Assembly: GCA_029204225.1 (NCBI GenBank)
Contig: CM055094.1
Span: forward strand, 18,996,065-19,060,064
DNA from: Diphasiastrum complanatum
Taxonomy: Eukaryota; Streptophyta; Lycopodiopsida; Lycopodiales; Lycopodiaceae
Direction of reading: 5' to 3'
DNA: 64,000 nucleotides
Part shown: positions 47,809 to 61,430 of the stretch, piece by piece
Position numbering within the stretch: position 1 is the stretch's first letter
Layout of the letters: each line of letters opens with the position of its first letter
Notes under the pieces: generated by a model
What the model saw: the letters and a program-made list of their open reading frames with translations, nothing else
What the model was told of the DNA's origin: nothing
Databases searched by the model: none
Position numbers and translations under genes: made by a program

Positions 47809-48289
47809 CAATGTACCAAAATTAGCCAATTAGAATGGGTCCAAAATCGACCTCATCCACTGATCTACTTGTCAGAGGTAGTTAAACAACTATTTAGGCC
47901 GTTATTAACAAATATGAAACTAACTCGAAGTTGAGATTTATTTTGGCCTCCAAAATTGCCAAATGAAAAACCAAACTAGTTGACAATTTTTCACACCATG
48001 TCCTCTAGACATCTCCATTGATGAATACAATTTATAAGTTTTTGAAAGCAATGTACCAAAATTTAGCCAATTAGAATGGGTCCAAACTCGACCTCATCCA
48101 CTTATCTACTTGCCAGAGGCAGTTAAACCACTATTTAGGCCCTTATTAACAAATATGAAACTAACTCGAAGTTGAGATTCATTTTGGCCTCCAAAATTGC
48201 CAAATAAAAAACCAAACTAGTTGACAATTTTTCACACCATGTCCTCTAGACATCTCCATTGATGAATACAATTTATAAGTTTTTGAAAG
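47809..48289. repeat. 240-bp tandem repeat, two units
   Basis: Units at 47,809 and 48,049 (periods 240 and 241). One unit fewer than at 24,376. Confidence 0.9.
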
Positions 48290-49002
48290 CAATTCCGAAT
48301 GCAATCAGGGTCATGTTTTAGCTCAGTGATCTCTCTTTCACATTACAAAAGTTTTTAAAATACATCGTTCTAGGATTCGAGAATGGATTTTGGAATGAAT
48401 CATATTTCATTAAAGTTTGAACGACCTTGGAAATTTGAAGATTGAATGAAGCTGTAATCTAGGATTTTCAAAACTCAAAGTTGTTCATGCAAATTAAGTC
48501 ATTTTTGTTAATATATTAAAATGTTGTAATCTAGGGTTTCCAAAAACAAATTGAAAATTTGTTAAAAAAAATGCTTATTCCTTGTTACACGACTAAATAA
48601 CATATAGTTAAAAAGCATATAATGAATCTATGCTATGTTCCAAACATATGCAAGTTACATTGCATTCATTCACACTTCACAAATCATTGGAATTTGAATT
48701 TGAACGAAATCATTGAAATGAGTAGATCAATGTTTAAATGAAGTGATAAATATTATAATCTTCCCATTTAATTCAATTATATCTATATATTATTGGTGCA
48801 TTAATAGGATAAAAACTCGTTATTATTATTTTCTTTGTTTCTATTGATTCAAGCAAGCATAGCTCGTCTAGATGATGACCACAATGCCTCTAAGGAGAAA
48901 TAGTTTTTCATTTTTTTTTAACTTTGATTTTTCTTCAAATTCAAATTTAATGATCTTCCCATGTGTGGTGAGTTGGTGTCTGCACTTGAGTTGGGCTTGT
49001 AC
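48290..49002. other. Right spacer and truncated right arm, unit 2
   Basis: Ends with the right inverted-repeat arm from 48,925, cut at GGGCTTGTAC (49,002) after 78 of 97 bases. Confidence 0.6.
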
Positions 49003-49275
49003 TATGTATGTAAGCAAATGTTGCAGAACATTACAGAAAGTCACAATATCATGCTTTACTGCCATGCTGCCATGCACGCTTTTTAGGAAATGCAAACAAA
49101 CTCTGATGGGAGAAGATTTGATGCTGACACTTCCTTCTTCAGGCATGGAAATGGAATTCAGAAGCTTTGAAAAGCTATAGCTTCAAAGGATTGATTTTCC
49201 TGCGACCATGCTTGATTACTCCTTCGCATCCTTGGACACCATCTACATACATCCACCATGGATCCAGAGTGCTAT
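49003..49275 (+). repeat. Inserted Q/R stub
   Basis: Part of Q and the first part of R in direct orientation, with a 38-base deletion at GATTTTCCTGCGACC. It ends at CATCATCATCCACGTAGG. Not present at the matching place in unit 1. Confidence 0.65.
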
Positions 49276-49676
49276 CATCATCCACGTAGGTCTGCCACGT
49301 AGTTTTCAATCAATCAAATAGAACGATCCTTATCTTTGGTACTATAATAGTTAGTTCTTAGACTTATTGAGATCTTAGAAATTAAATTTTAGGGTCAGCC
49401 CAAAGTTTTTGACAAGTGCTCATCAAGTGAATGCAATTCTAGTCAAGATTGTGTTCACTTTTGCTTCATTTGTGAGATATTTGGATTGATTATTGCATGA
49501 TGATTCAACTGATCTTGTAGGAATGATTTGAAGAGGCATATTTATGTGCATATGATTCCTTTTGGTTCAGGTTAGGTCAATCCTATATCCTTGTGAAGTC
49601 GAGATCAAGGAGGAGGCAGTCGAGATCAATAAATGCATATCTTTTGAATTCACATGATAGATTGAATGCTTCTAAT
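49276..49676 (+). repeat. Copia B leader and first gag codons, sense orientation
   Basis: Reverse complement of the leader blocks at 32,651 and 57,518, so it is the only copia B piece on the plus strand. The gag start is ATA in place of ATG (49,629-49,631), and the frame ends after LNASN, joined to the 240-bp repeat at TCTAATAAATATG. Confidence 0.7.
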
Positions 49677-50547
49677 AAATATGAAACTAACTCGAAGTTG
49701 AGATTCATTTTGGCCTCCAGAATTGCCAAATAAAAAACCAAACTAGTTGACAATTTCTTACACCATGTCCTCTAGACATCTCCATTGATGAATACAATTT
49801 ATAAGTTTTTGAAAGCAATTCCGAATGCAATCAGGGTCATGTTTAAGCTCAATGATCTCTCTTTCACATTACAAAAGTTTTTAAAATACATCGTTCTAGG
49901 ATTCGAGAATGGATTTTGGAATGAATTATATTTCATTGAAGTTTGAACGAGCTTGGAAATATGAAGATTGAATGAAGTTGTAATCTAGGATTTTCAAAAC
50001 TCAAAGTTGTTCATGCAAATTAAGTCATTTTTGTTAATATATTAAAATGTTGTAATCTAGGGTTTCCAAAAACAAATTGAAAATTTGTTAAAAAAAATGC
50101 TTATTCCTTGTTACACGACTAAATAACATATAGTTAAAAAGCATATAATGAATCTATGCTATGTTCCAAACATATGCAAGTTACATTGCATTCATTCACA
50201 CTTCACAAATCATTGGAATTTGAATTTGAAAGAAATCATTGAAATTAGTAGATCAATGTTTAAATGAAGCGATAAATATTATAATCTTCCCATTTAATTC
50301 AATTATATTTATATATTATTGGTGCATTAATAGGATAAAAACTTGCTATTATTATTTTCTTTGTTTCTATTGATTCAAGCAAGCACAGCTCGTCTAGATG
50401 ATGACCACAATGCCTCTAAGGAGAAATAGTTTTTCATTTTTTTTTAATTTTGATTTTTCTTCAAATTCAAATTTAATCATCTTCCCATGTGTGGTGAGTT
50501 GGTGTCTGCACTTGAGTTGGGCTTGTACACTCAAGTTTGATTCTTTG
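49677..50547. repeat. Second copy of the 48,151-49,002 segment
   Basis: Offset 1,526 bases. Begins in the middle of a 240-bp unit and includes the complete right inverted-repeat arm at 50,451-50,547. Together with the two inserted stubs this marks a local rearrangement of unit 2. Confidence 0.75.
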
Positions 50548-51700
50548 CAATCCTCCCAAATTAATATAACTAGTAAGATTATTCTCAAAGCATCTACTAT
50601 GAGCTAAAAACAACACTTGGAGAGTAAAGAGTTAGGAATATGTCAAACACTTTTACACCTAGTATTTGGCAAGATCGGATTCTTTGCGATAACCCCCCCC
50701 AATTCTTAATATAACTTCTCAAAGCATCTAGTACGAGCTACAAACAACACTTGGTAAGTCTTAAGACTTGGAGAGTAAAGAGTTATGCATTTGAAATACT
50801 TTTACACCTAGCATTTGGCAAGTTAGACGCAATGGTAGTAATTATAAGAATGAGTTAGACAAGCTTGTGAAGCCATCTAGAGGTGATTTGTTGTTTAGTT
50901 GCCTAGCTACATATCAAGCTACCCCAAGTTACCAAACAGTTTACTATTATTTTGAGTAACAACCATGAAGCTATCATGTTTTGAAATGACATCAATATAT
51001 TAAGCTACTCCCAAGTTGACCCTTTCCCATGAAGCTTCTCTCTTGAAACTATAGCAAAAAGCTCTTATTCAAAGGAATAATCAAGGGTCGAGTACTTACC
51101 ATACGAGATGAAGACCAACAAGTAGGACAAGGAAAGAAGATGTACGGTTTACTTTGCTATCTGCTTGGAGGTATGCTGAGCATGCTTGGAATATGAAGAA
51201 CATGTGTTTTCCAAAAATATTAGTAGTCTCACAAAAAGGCTTGGAGTAACATTAGAATTTGGAAGTGGTGCACCTACTTTGGATGGATGATCACTAACAA
51301 ACAGTTTCTGTCTAGTCCTTTTGCAGTGATATGTTCCCTCTTGTCGATATGATATTTTCATTGTGTCTAAATAGTTTTTGAACAAAATATGTGTAACCTA
51401 ATTATTGTTGATTTTGATTTAATGAGCATTCAATGTTCATTTAATACATTAAATCAAATATCAACGATGAGAACATATATATATACACAACGAGAAGAAG
51501 GTATATCTAGATCATAGATTATGAACTAAAGTGGACATTTCAGAAGCAGTGGAGAGATAGATTAGCAGTTGAGTGCCATATACATTGGCCCTAGATGACT
51601 ATAATGGTCAATCTTAAAAGCTCCAATCAACAAATGTTGATGTTTTCAATGTACTTAATTCAAAAAATTGCGCCTAAAGGATTTTCTTCATAACATTTGT
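50548..51700. other. Repeated intergenic block downstream of D (unit 2)
   Basis: Counterpart of 25,828-26,995; its C run is reduced to eight (50,693-50,700). No gene. Confidence 0.5.
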
Positions 51701-53257
51701 TCAGGAATAGTGGGCATCATGCTTATGATATTGCTCGCGCAGCCACTTAGAGCAGGTTCGAGTCAGCATTTGTCTTCGACCAGCAAATGCTTTTGATCTC
51801 TGGGTGTAAGCCTTATCAGCATTGATGATAAAGCCTGAAGTGCACATCTCTTCAAAGATTTGTATGGAGTCTGCAGGAAAGTATTGTATCCGTAAATAGA
51901 TCCTGGTATCCTCCATGTGAAGCGCCGGTTTGTTGGGATTGATGAAAAATTGTGGATCCTGCTCAAACCTTCGGCCCATGACAGTCATCAAAAACTGGCA
52001 GAACTTGTGTTGTAGCTTGATTGTAGGATCGTCAGAATCGGAAGTTAATTTGCAAAAATTCTTGATGGATGTATGACATTACTTCTGAGAAGAGAACGAG
52101 CCATCTATTATCACAAAGTTGCAAGGATATGCTGATATGTTGTCTTCCGATCTCCATGCTAGCGCTCGTCTTCTACGAAAACTTGGGTCGAAAGAAGGAT
52201 CATTCTGAATTTGCTTTGGTGATTGATCAAGCATTTCATAGACGTACGTATCTTTGAGGAATGGAGCTCTCCAACCGGTCGACGCAATTAAATCTGGCTG
52301 AGAAGAGCTCCCGATCGAATTAGATGCCGTCGTTGGAACTGACTTGTCCCCGTCTTTTCGTCCTATCACAGTCGACTTACTGGCATGCTTATGATTTTGC
52401 TCACGTAGCCAGTTGAAGCAGTTTTGAGTCAGTATTTGTCTTCGACCAGTGAATGCTTTTGATCTCTGGGTGTACATGTAACCCTCATCAGCATTGATGA
52501 TAAATCCTAAAGTGCACATCTCTTCGAAGATATGTATGGACTCTGCAGGATAGTATTGAATCCGTAAATAGATCCCGGTATCCTCCATGTGAAGGACCGC
52601 TTTGTTGGGATTGATGGAAAATTGTGGATCTTGCTCAAACCTTTGGCCCATGACAGTCATCAGAAACTGGCAGAACTTGTGTTGTAGCTGGATTGTAGGA
52701 TCGCAAGAATCGAAACTCAGTTCCCAGAAATTATTGATTGATGTATGACATTCCTTCTGAGAAGAGAACGAGCCATCTATTATCGCAAAGTTGCAAGGAT
52801 ATGCTGATATGTTGTCTTCCGATCTCCATGCTCGTCTTCTACGAAATCTTGCGTCGAAAGAAGGATCATTATGGACTTGCTTTGGTGCTTGCTCAAGCCT
52901 TTCATTCATGTGCGTATCTTTGAGGACTGGAGATCTCCAACCGGTAGACGCCATTAATTCTGGCTGAGAAGAGCTCCCGATCAAATTAGATGCCATCGTT
53001 GGAACTGACTTGTCCGCGTCTTTGCGTCCTATCAGAATCGAATTACTGATATCAAGTGCCTCCAAATCTCTTCCGCATATAGATTTCGTAGTTTCTGATA
53101 TTTTGGCCAAACGGATTTTCTCAGCCACCGATACTATGTTCATTTCTAGGTCCTGATCCATCTTCCTAAGCCGATGTTGGATCAACAATCCTTTACTGAG
53201 ACTCTTCAGCCTCCTGTAAATGACGAAAATAAGAGGCGAAATCAGGACAGAGAACGT
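51701..53257 (-). pseudogene. Gene D copy 2, one nonsense codon and lost start
   Basis: Exactly the same length as copy 1 (1,557 bases) with no frameshift. The start codon position reads ACG (53,255-53,257). One TAA at 52,079-52,081 interrupts the second repeat (GAA in copy 1's first repeat), while both positions that are stops in copy 1 are sense codons here. So neither copy is intact, but the lesions are different and came after the duplication; their parent probably was an open frame. The N-terminal hydrophobic stretch and both 224-residue repeats are conserved. Confidence 0.65.
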
Positions 53258-53262
53258 CGATA

Positions 53263-53660
<398 letters not shown>

Positions 53661-54844
53661 TTACAACAATGTAATTTTACTTGTCCAAGAATAGGAGAAA
53701 GATAAGCATGAGAAAAGGTCACAATTGTATCACATTTTAGTTGCCCAAGACAAAGGTAGTGCATGAGAAGTTAAGGCAACAGGAAAGGCACATTCACAGG
53801 TTTGTTTGAAGGGAGCTTTTCATGTCGCATAAGCACGAAGAGATGTGACGAAATAAAATGTGATGTGTGATGTCCCTTTGTGTGAATATTTTCTGGATCC
53901 AAACATCTAGTGTGTGGGTGTTAGGCTAGAGATAGCATGATGTATTAATCTCAACATCCATTGGAGCGAGCTTCCGATCCACTTGAATAGAAAACTTACA
54001 AGACTATTTGCTTCATGATGTAAATGTGAATCCAACTTATCAACCATTACAGAAAATTTGAGCACAAGAGGGGCCTTTCAGAAACATACCTTTTATTTTT
54101 TTTCCCAAAAGTTTCTTCCACATGGTCCAATCAAAACACTCAAATTTGAAATCTACGTAACATAGCTCCTTCAAATTGATTTTCTTTTTACAAGAACTGT
54201 AATTTTGCGTCGGGGCAGCCCATAAATAAGCCATTTTATTTGTAGTATAGTATGCAACTCAGTAAAAAAACAATGTAACTTTTGAACAACAACTCAAATA
54301 GAGACGATTAGGTTGCCATTAGAAAGCCCTCGACGAGAGCTTTTTCAACGACACCCAACATGACCCAGTTCCGAGCTACGGCGAAGAGGTCATGGCCAGT
54401 AAGGGAGTAGCATTATGGTGCATTTAAGAGTAAAGGATCAAGCAAATAGTTATAAAACTAGTATATGGCAAGTTAGACACAATGATAAATTCATGAGAAT
54501 AAGTTAGTGAAGCTCAAAAAGTTATTTGGAGTGAGTTCTTGCCGAGTCCCAATTTGTTACCTTGCTATTTGTGAACTTGCCCCAAGATAAGGTGAAAAAA
54601 ACCTTTTAATATTACAAATGACAACCACGAAGCTATCATAGTTTCAATCAACATAGATATAATTAAACAACAAAAATCATCACATACATGGAAACATTAC
54701 AAAAAATCACAATATCACGCTTTACTGCCATGCTGCCATGCATGCTTTTTAGGAAATGAAAACAAACTTTGATGGGAGAAGATTTGATGCTGGCACTTCC
54801 TTCTTTAGGCATGGAAATGAAATTCAGAAGCCTTGAAAAGCTAT
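53661..54844. other. Intergenic blocks between D and R (unit 2)
   Basis: Same order as 28,803-29,974, with Q (about 54,700-54,840) more complete. No gene. Confidence 0.5.
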
Positions 54845-55550
54845 AACTTCAAAGGATCGATTTTCCATCTTTTAGTGGCGATCTATCATTCGCTATGACA
54901 GTGCTTGATTACTCCTTCACATCCTTGGACACCATCTACATACATCCACCACGGATCCGGAGCGCCATTATCATCCATTTTCAAAAACCCTAAGCTACCG
55001 AGATCTGCTACATTACACAAAAATCGTCACATCTAGCACAAGCCAAATACTGAGGGGTAGTGCTCCTGAAGCTTGTCAAAACCCCACATTCAACACCGAT
55101 TTGGGTTGAAAGCTCGCTACTAGTACGTTACTACGAAGAAACATCATCGGTTCCACATCCTATCATAACGACATTTCTCCAAATTTTTCCACAAATTTCT
55201 AGTCTCCATACACTGCCGAGCAATATTCTACATACACTGCTCATAGAGCCGAGCCCCCATACTTTGCATTCACTATGGACCAAGCTGAGCGTCCATACTC
55301 TGCATACAAAGTTGACTGAGCCGAGTCCATCCGAAGACGACCGATCCGAAGCCCTCCACAGTCGACCGAGCCGAGACTCCACTTGTCTGTTACCAGAGCC
55401 GAACCTTCAACAGAGTCATCAGCCGAGTCTAGAACCTGTCTGCCACAACATCTTCCAGTTCTGATGACCCAACTCAAGACAGAATTCACATCACCATGGA
55501 AAGCCTCGATATCTATGAGATGAACACTTGGTACGAGGAGGCACACTAGT
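54845..55550 (+). repeat. Block R (9), long form
   Basis: Counterpart of R (5), also with a shortened 36-bp array and the shared TAG at about 55,548-55,550. Confidence 0.65.
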
Positions 55551-56108
55551 TCCTGAGCCACATAGAGTTCCAACTTCCTCTTTTGATCAGTGGCTATCAG
55601 AGCCCATTTCAATTGCATATTGCTTATAACCCCATCGACAGATTTTCCAGTTCATGTTACCTCCTAACCAAAATTTTGTCTACATTATCCCTATTTCTGG
55701 AGCTGACCTCAATACATTTGGCTTCTCTAGGGGACCGAACACAGTTAGTAGGACTCTCAAAAAAATTGAATCCATAGCATACTTCAAATACATAGACCCC
55801 TCAGCGGACAAATGAAAAAAAAAGATGGTTACCGTATTGAGGTCATAAATGATAAGCCCTTAGCTGCTCCATGTGCCTATCTAGCGAAATATACACAGCG
55901 CTATAGGTCCAAGATCATGCGTATCCCCATGAAACTATTCCACATGATGGCTGATTCTAGACTACACAATGAGAACCTTTATGACTGGGCCCAGTTTGCT
56001 TCCAACTGCCTCCATGACTATATCAAGAACAAGCAAACCTCCACGTTATTAGGCTATCTTTTGATAGATGTCACTTTGCAGCAGTTGAGCCACCGACCTC
56101 GAGCTTGA
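55551..56108 (+). pseudogene. Gene M copy 5, N-terminal half only
   Basis: Frame broken near 55,815, where ATG AAA replaces TGG AAA, then open as 55,812-56,108 (98 codons) through DGYRIEVINDKPLAAPCAYL, MKLFHMMADSRLHNENLYDW and LLGYLLIDVTLQQLSHRPRA. Here the A run is one longer than in copy 3 and GTATTGAGG is intact, which shows the original frame of this stretch. Ends at the same copia C junction. Confidence 0.5.
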
Positions 56109-56357
56109 GACCAGTTGATAGTAGCAGATAAAAGCGACTCCCTCGGAACCAGCGATCCACTATTCTGACCTTGAGTGTGAGGCTTCTGTTGTTGCTGTTA
56201 CACTTGATTCTTGACCTTGGAATAGTCTTTCTTCTTGGTGTACAGGGCCATGGATTTGTTTTTGATGGACAGGCCGTGGGTCTTTCTGCGCATTTCTTCC
56301 TGAAGAAGATGACCGATCACCTTTTGAAGAGTGAGGCCGGGTTGTGTGGAGATCATC
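56109..56357 (-). pseudogene. Copia C gag fragment, antisense (unit 3)
   Basis: Same piece as 31,241-31,492, with IGHLLQEEMRRKTHG closer to the usual copia pattern. Confidence 0.5.
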
Positions 56358-57517
56358 ACCCCTTTAGCAATGATCTTGCCATCCTTCTTGATGTTACATG
56401 TATTTGTGGCGAACTCCACAATCAAACCATTGTCAAGCAATTGCCCTACACTAAGCAAGTTCTTTGTGATACTGAAAATGTAAAGCATTCCATCAATCTT
56501 GATCTTCCTTGAAGATCCCAAGCAAAAAGGTATGGATCCTATTCCTTCTATCTTATAAGCATAATTATTTGCTGTAAAAATTTACGTGATAGGTCCTTCA
56601 TAGGTAGATAAGGTTGAAAAATACTCCCTCTTACTTGTCATGTGGGAGCTAGCCCCACTATCTATCCACCAAGGGTCCTCACCTCTTATGCTTGAAGATG
56701 AGAAACTTGACATCATGACGAAATATTCATGAGAGCTCTCCTCTTCCTCTTGACCAAGGTTTGCTTGATTTTCAGTTTGCTTCTTCTTGAAGCACTCCGA
56801 GGCATAGTGCCCTGTCTTGCCACAAAAGTAGCATTTGATCTTCGACTTATCCTTCTTTGGCTTGCTCGGGATTTGACTTGGTTCTTCTTGAATGCAACAC
56901 CTTTTCCTTTGTATTTTCTCTTGATCTTGATGAAAAGAACCTTGTCATCTCCATCATTGAGGGAGAGCTTCTCCATCCTTGACTTGATGTGAGTTCTCCT
57001 ACTCTCCTCGACCATGAGGATTCCTTGGAGATCTTCAAGTGAAGGCAACTTGCACATGACTGCATAGCCTTGCACCAAGTTAGCAAAATCCATACTTAAA
57101 CCATTCAAGATTGGTTGAACAAGTTCACTTTCCTTAATGGAATCTCCTATGTGAGCAAGCTCTTTGTTTAAGTCCTTGACTCTCAGCACATATGGATTTG
57201 ATTCTTCAAGGATATCAACCTTGAAGTATTCTTGGATTCATATATCTTTTGAAGAGTTTCCCATGATTCTTGAGCCAAGATGCAAGCTCCTACCTCCTTA
57301 AGAAGCTCATGAGCTACATTCATTTTATACAATGGAGAGCAACCTTGCACCTCCTTTTGTATTTTGTAGCTTCTTGAGGGTGAATAGGCTCATCCTCTTC
57401 GCCACTCGCTATATCCATTAGGTCTTGTAAAATAAGGATTGGTTCCATTCTTAGCTTCCAAATTGAATAATTAGAAGCATTCAATCTATCATGTCAATCC
57501 AAAAGATATGCATTCAT
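56358..57517 (-). pseudogene. Copia B gag and protease, antisense (unit 3)
   Basis: Gag start at 57,515-57,517, zinc knuckle CYFCGKTGHYASEC at 56,792-56,833 and protease WWIDSGASSHM at 56,639-56,671. TGG after ILAQES is intact here, but the capsid is still split by the older frameshift near 57,190. Confidence 0.8.
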
Positions 57518-57870
57518 TGATCTCGACTGCCTCCTCCTTGATCTCGACTTCACAAGGATATAGGATTCACCTAACCTGAACCAAAAGGAATCATATGCAC
57601 ATAAATATGCCTCTTGAAGTCATTCCTACAAGATCAGTTGAATCATCATGCAATAATCAATCCAAATATCTCACAAATCAAGCAAAATTGAACACAATCT
57701 TGACTAGAATTGCATTCACTTGATGAGCACTTGTCAAAAACTTTGGGCTGACCCTAAAATTCAATTTCTAATATCTCAATAAGTCTAAGCACTAACTATT
57801 ATAGTACCAAAGATAAGGATCTACCTTCCTTTTGATTGATTGAAAACTACGTGGCAGACCTACGTGGTAG
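57518..57870 (-). repeat. Copia B leader/LTR-like block, antisense (unit 3)
   Basis: Third copy of the block before the gag start. Confidence 0.5.
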
Positions 57871-58697
57871 ACCTATGTCCCTTTGTGTGAATATTTTCTG
57901 GATCCAAACATCTAGCGTGTGTCTATTAGGCTAGAGATAGCATGATATATTAATCTCAACATCAATTGGAGCGAGCTTCCGATCCACTTGAACACGAAAC
58001 TTACAAGACTATTTGCTTCATGATGTAAATGTGAATCCAACTTATCAACAATGTGATTCCCTAGTGCACAATGTATCACTATCATCACGTGGCAGAAAGT
58101 GATTCACTTTTGTGCATATGTTCCACAGAGATGTGAGACACTTTACTGCAAATAGGCTTGAAAAAATTGGAAGGTAATTTGGTTGTACAAGAAGCAAGCG
58201 TTAAAGATTGTGCTCTCTTTTTCTTACCTTAAATGGCGCAAAAAAGCTACTAGAATATCGAACCAATAATATCACAGGCTACATTCAAATGTGCTAATAT
58301 AACACGAAAGTGCAGCACAATTTGCTTATAATAGGCTACTTGCAAATGATCATAATCATGGTGAGCTGCAAACTCGATCTTTGCCATTACAAATTAGCCT
58401 ACACTTGGTATAAATAGCATCATTTCCACCAAAAAGAAACTTTCAGAGGAAGTTGATTTGTAGAAAAACTAGAATTTCAACCTCATAAAACTCTTTAAGA
58501 ATCTAGGTCCTTAATTTTCTCATTTGGTGTAGCTATGTATGTAAGCAAATGCTGCAGAACATTACAAAAAGTCACAATATCATGCCTTACTGCCATGCTG
58601 CCATGCATGCTTTTTAGGAAATGCGAACAAACTCTGATAGGAGAAGATTTGATGCTGGCACTTCCTTCTTCAGGCATGGAAATGGAATTCAGAAGCT
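57871..58697. other. Blocks W and Q (unit 3)
   Basis: Same as 33,011-33,829. The 60-codon minus-strand frame of Q is at 58,495-58,677. No recognised gene. Confidence 0.5.
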
Positions 58698-59279
58698 TTG
58701 AAAAGCTATAGCTTCAAAGGATTGATTTTCCATCTTTTAGTGGCGATCTATCATTTGCTACGACCATGCTTGATTACTCCTTCGCATGCTTGGACACCAT
58801 CTACATACATCCACCATGGATCCAGAGCGCCATCGTCATCCATTTCCAACAACCCTAAGCTACCGAGATCTGCTACATTACACAAAAATCGTCACATCTA
58901 GCACGAGCCACATACTGAGGGGTAGTGCTACTAGAGCTTGTCAAAACCACACATTCAACACCGATTTGGGTTGAAAGCTCTCTACTAGTACGTTATCGCG
59001 AAGAAACATCATCGTTTCCACATCCTATCAGAGCGACATTGCTCCAAATTTTTCCACAAATTTCTAGTCTCCATACACTACCGAGCAATACTCTACATAC
59101 ACTGCTCATAGAGCCGAGCCCCCATACTTTGCAATCACCGTGGACCGAGCCGAACGTCCATACTATGCATTCACTGTGGACCAAGCTGAGCGTCCATAGT
59201 CTGCATACAAAGTTGACTGAGCTAAGTTCGACCGATCCGAAGCCCTCCATAGTCGATCGAGCCGAGACTCCACTTGTAA
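58698..59279 (+). repeat. Block R (10), short form
   Basis: R cut at CTCCACTTGTAAATAGA as at 4,030 and 34,410; 36-bp units present, with an AGTCCATCAAA loss after GACTGAGC. Confidence 0.65.
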
Positions 59280-60000
59280 ATAGATTTTAAAAACTTACTA
59301 TGGTATTTAAAGATAAGTTTGACCAAATAGTCTCTATTTATGGGGAGACTAATGTACTCCCATCATCGATGGTTTGCTCGGTGGAAGTTATGGAAAAACT
59401 ACATGATTCTAAGTTTGAGCTTTTTCATCTTGTTTTGAAATCTCGTATGCATTGTGATGTGAATGATGATGTGAATGTGTTAACATGCTTTAACACCAAA
59501 AATTAGCATCAAGAACAGCTTTTAATGCAAGATTTAAAACAAGAGTTCAATGATGTTTTTCCTAAATAGGTAAGATTTTCTGAGGTACATACTTCTAATT
59601 ATATTGCAGTCCGTTTTAAGCACATAATTGAATTTTTCCAACATCAAATCTTTGAAATGTTTCAGAAAAGAGCAAGAACATGAAGATAGATCTTGGACAG
59701 CCAAAAAATTTGGTCTTTTGAGGAGGCATTCAATCTCTCTAATGTTTTCAACATCTCCTAAGTCGGAGTCGGCAAGGAGTTTCGCAAAATGGTTTGCAGC
59801 AAATCAATCATGTGCTGGCATAAAAAGAGAAAAGTAGGTGTGACTTGACAACATCTCTGGCGAGCTTGTGTAGCCAAAGAAAAAAGCCATTCATCTGATT
59901 TTGGAAGAATGCACCAGGGAAGAATTTACTAAGATTGTTCATCATGAAACACGATGACCCCAAAAAAAAAGAAATGACATGGAGACCCATTTTTTTTTGT
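59280..60000. repeat. Gypsy remnant (5) and shortened block S (5)
   Basis: Gypsy frame at 59,300-59,506 (FDQIVSIYGETNVLP). Block S has lost about 1 kb between GAAGATAGAT (59,690) and CTTGGACAGC, which joins two distant parts of S. Confidence 0.6.
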
Positions 60001-60265
60001 CGCTTTTTTTTTTATTTTATAAAAAAAATATCCATATCTAAAATGCTTCAAATAAAGATATTGTAATGCTAAAAAAAATGTTGTATTTTGCAAGAAAATT
60101 AATCAACCTACTAAAATTTTGTTAATAGATTTTTGTTAATAATTGCAAATTAGCTTATATGAAATAACAATACTATTCAAAATAAAATCATTGGACACAA
60201 CCATTAGAATAACTAAAAAAAAACTTTTTGCTTATTAAAACAAAAGTTTTCAATGTTTTTTTAAA
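60001..60265. other. AT-rich block (5), shortened
   Basis: Breaks at TTTTTAAAAATTTTAAAAACC, where the A/T-rich overlap with IDFKNH-coding sequence has joined it to a second gypsy piece. Confidence 0.55.
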
Positions 60266-61430
60266 AATTTTAAAAACCATACTATTGTATTCGAATATAA
60301 GTTTGACCAGATAGTCTCTATTTATGGGGAGACTAATGTACTCCCATCACCGATGGTTACCTCGGCGGAAGTTATGGAAAAACTACATAATTCTAAGTAT
60401 GAGCTTTTTCATCTTGTTTTGAAATGTCGTATGCATTGTGATGTGAATGTGTTAACATGCTTTAACACCAAAAATTAGCATCAAGAACAGCTTTTAATGC
60501 AAGATTTAAAACAAGAGTTCAATGATGTTTTTCCTAAATAGCTAAGATTTTCTGAGGTACATACTTCTAATTATATTGCAGTCCGTTGTTAGAACATAAT
60601 CAAATTTTTCTAAAATGAAATCTTTGAAATGTTTTAGAAAAGAGCAAGAACATAAAGATAGATTTTCAATTTCAAAATTGCAGAAAACATCAAACAGAAA
60701 GTACTATTCACTTTGGATGTTAGGTAAGTATGACCAAGCAAACACAATATCATGGAAGGACTTGTGTATATAAGGCCAAAGATTGTAATAAAATACGAGT
60801 GTAAAAGTGTTTGACATGAACGGTCTCAAACATTCTATTACAGTAGCGTAAATGTAAAAATATTTTTGCCTTGTCCTTGTGCGTGCTGAGTTGTAGTCGA
60901 TCCACTGTATTCCTAGTGAGAGTTTTTCTATGCAGATCCTCAACATCCTGCGAGCCAGTTAATCCCTGTAAAAGTTTAGTCTTTTAGACGGTAAGTCTTC
61001 TTTTGCACCACTGCCTTGTCCTTCCTTTCCATTATATCATGTATACTTCTTTCTTTTTTTCATATTTTGTCTAGAAACCATCGAACTAGGGTTGTTTAGA
61101 TTGAAAGAACCAGGCCTTTCATTTGAGTTTTGGAAGAATTTATCTTGGACAGCGAAAAAATTTGGTCTTTTGAGGAGGCATTCAATCTCTCTGATGTTTT
61201 CAGCATCTCCTAAGTTGGCAAGGAGTTTAGCAGAAGGGTTTACAGCAAATCAATCATGTGTTGGCGTAAAAAGTGAAAAGTAGGTGTGACTTGACAACAT
61301 CTCTGGCGAGCTTGTGTAGCAAAAGAAAAAAGCCATTCATCTGATTTTGAAAGAATGCACCAGGGAAGAATTTACTAAGATTGTTCATCATGAAACATGA
61401 TGACCCAAAAAAAAAAGAAATGACATGGAG
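60266..61430. repeat. Gypsy remnant (6) and block S (6)
   Basis: Second gypsy/S segment in a row in unit 3. The gypsy part (60,266-60,545) is closer to the 14.7-kb copy (SPMVTSAEVMEKLHNS) than to the neighbouring one, so it was not made by simple local duplication. S carries its 63-codon frame at 61,092-61,283. Confidence 0.6.
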
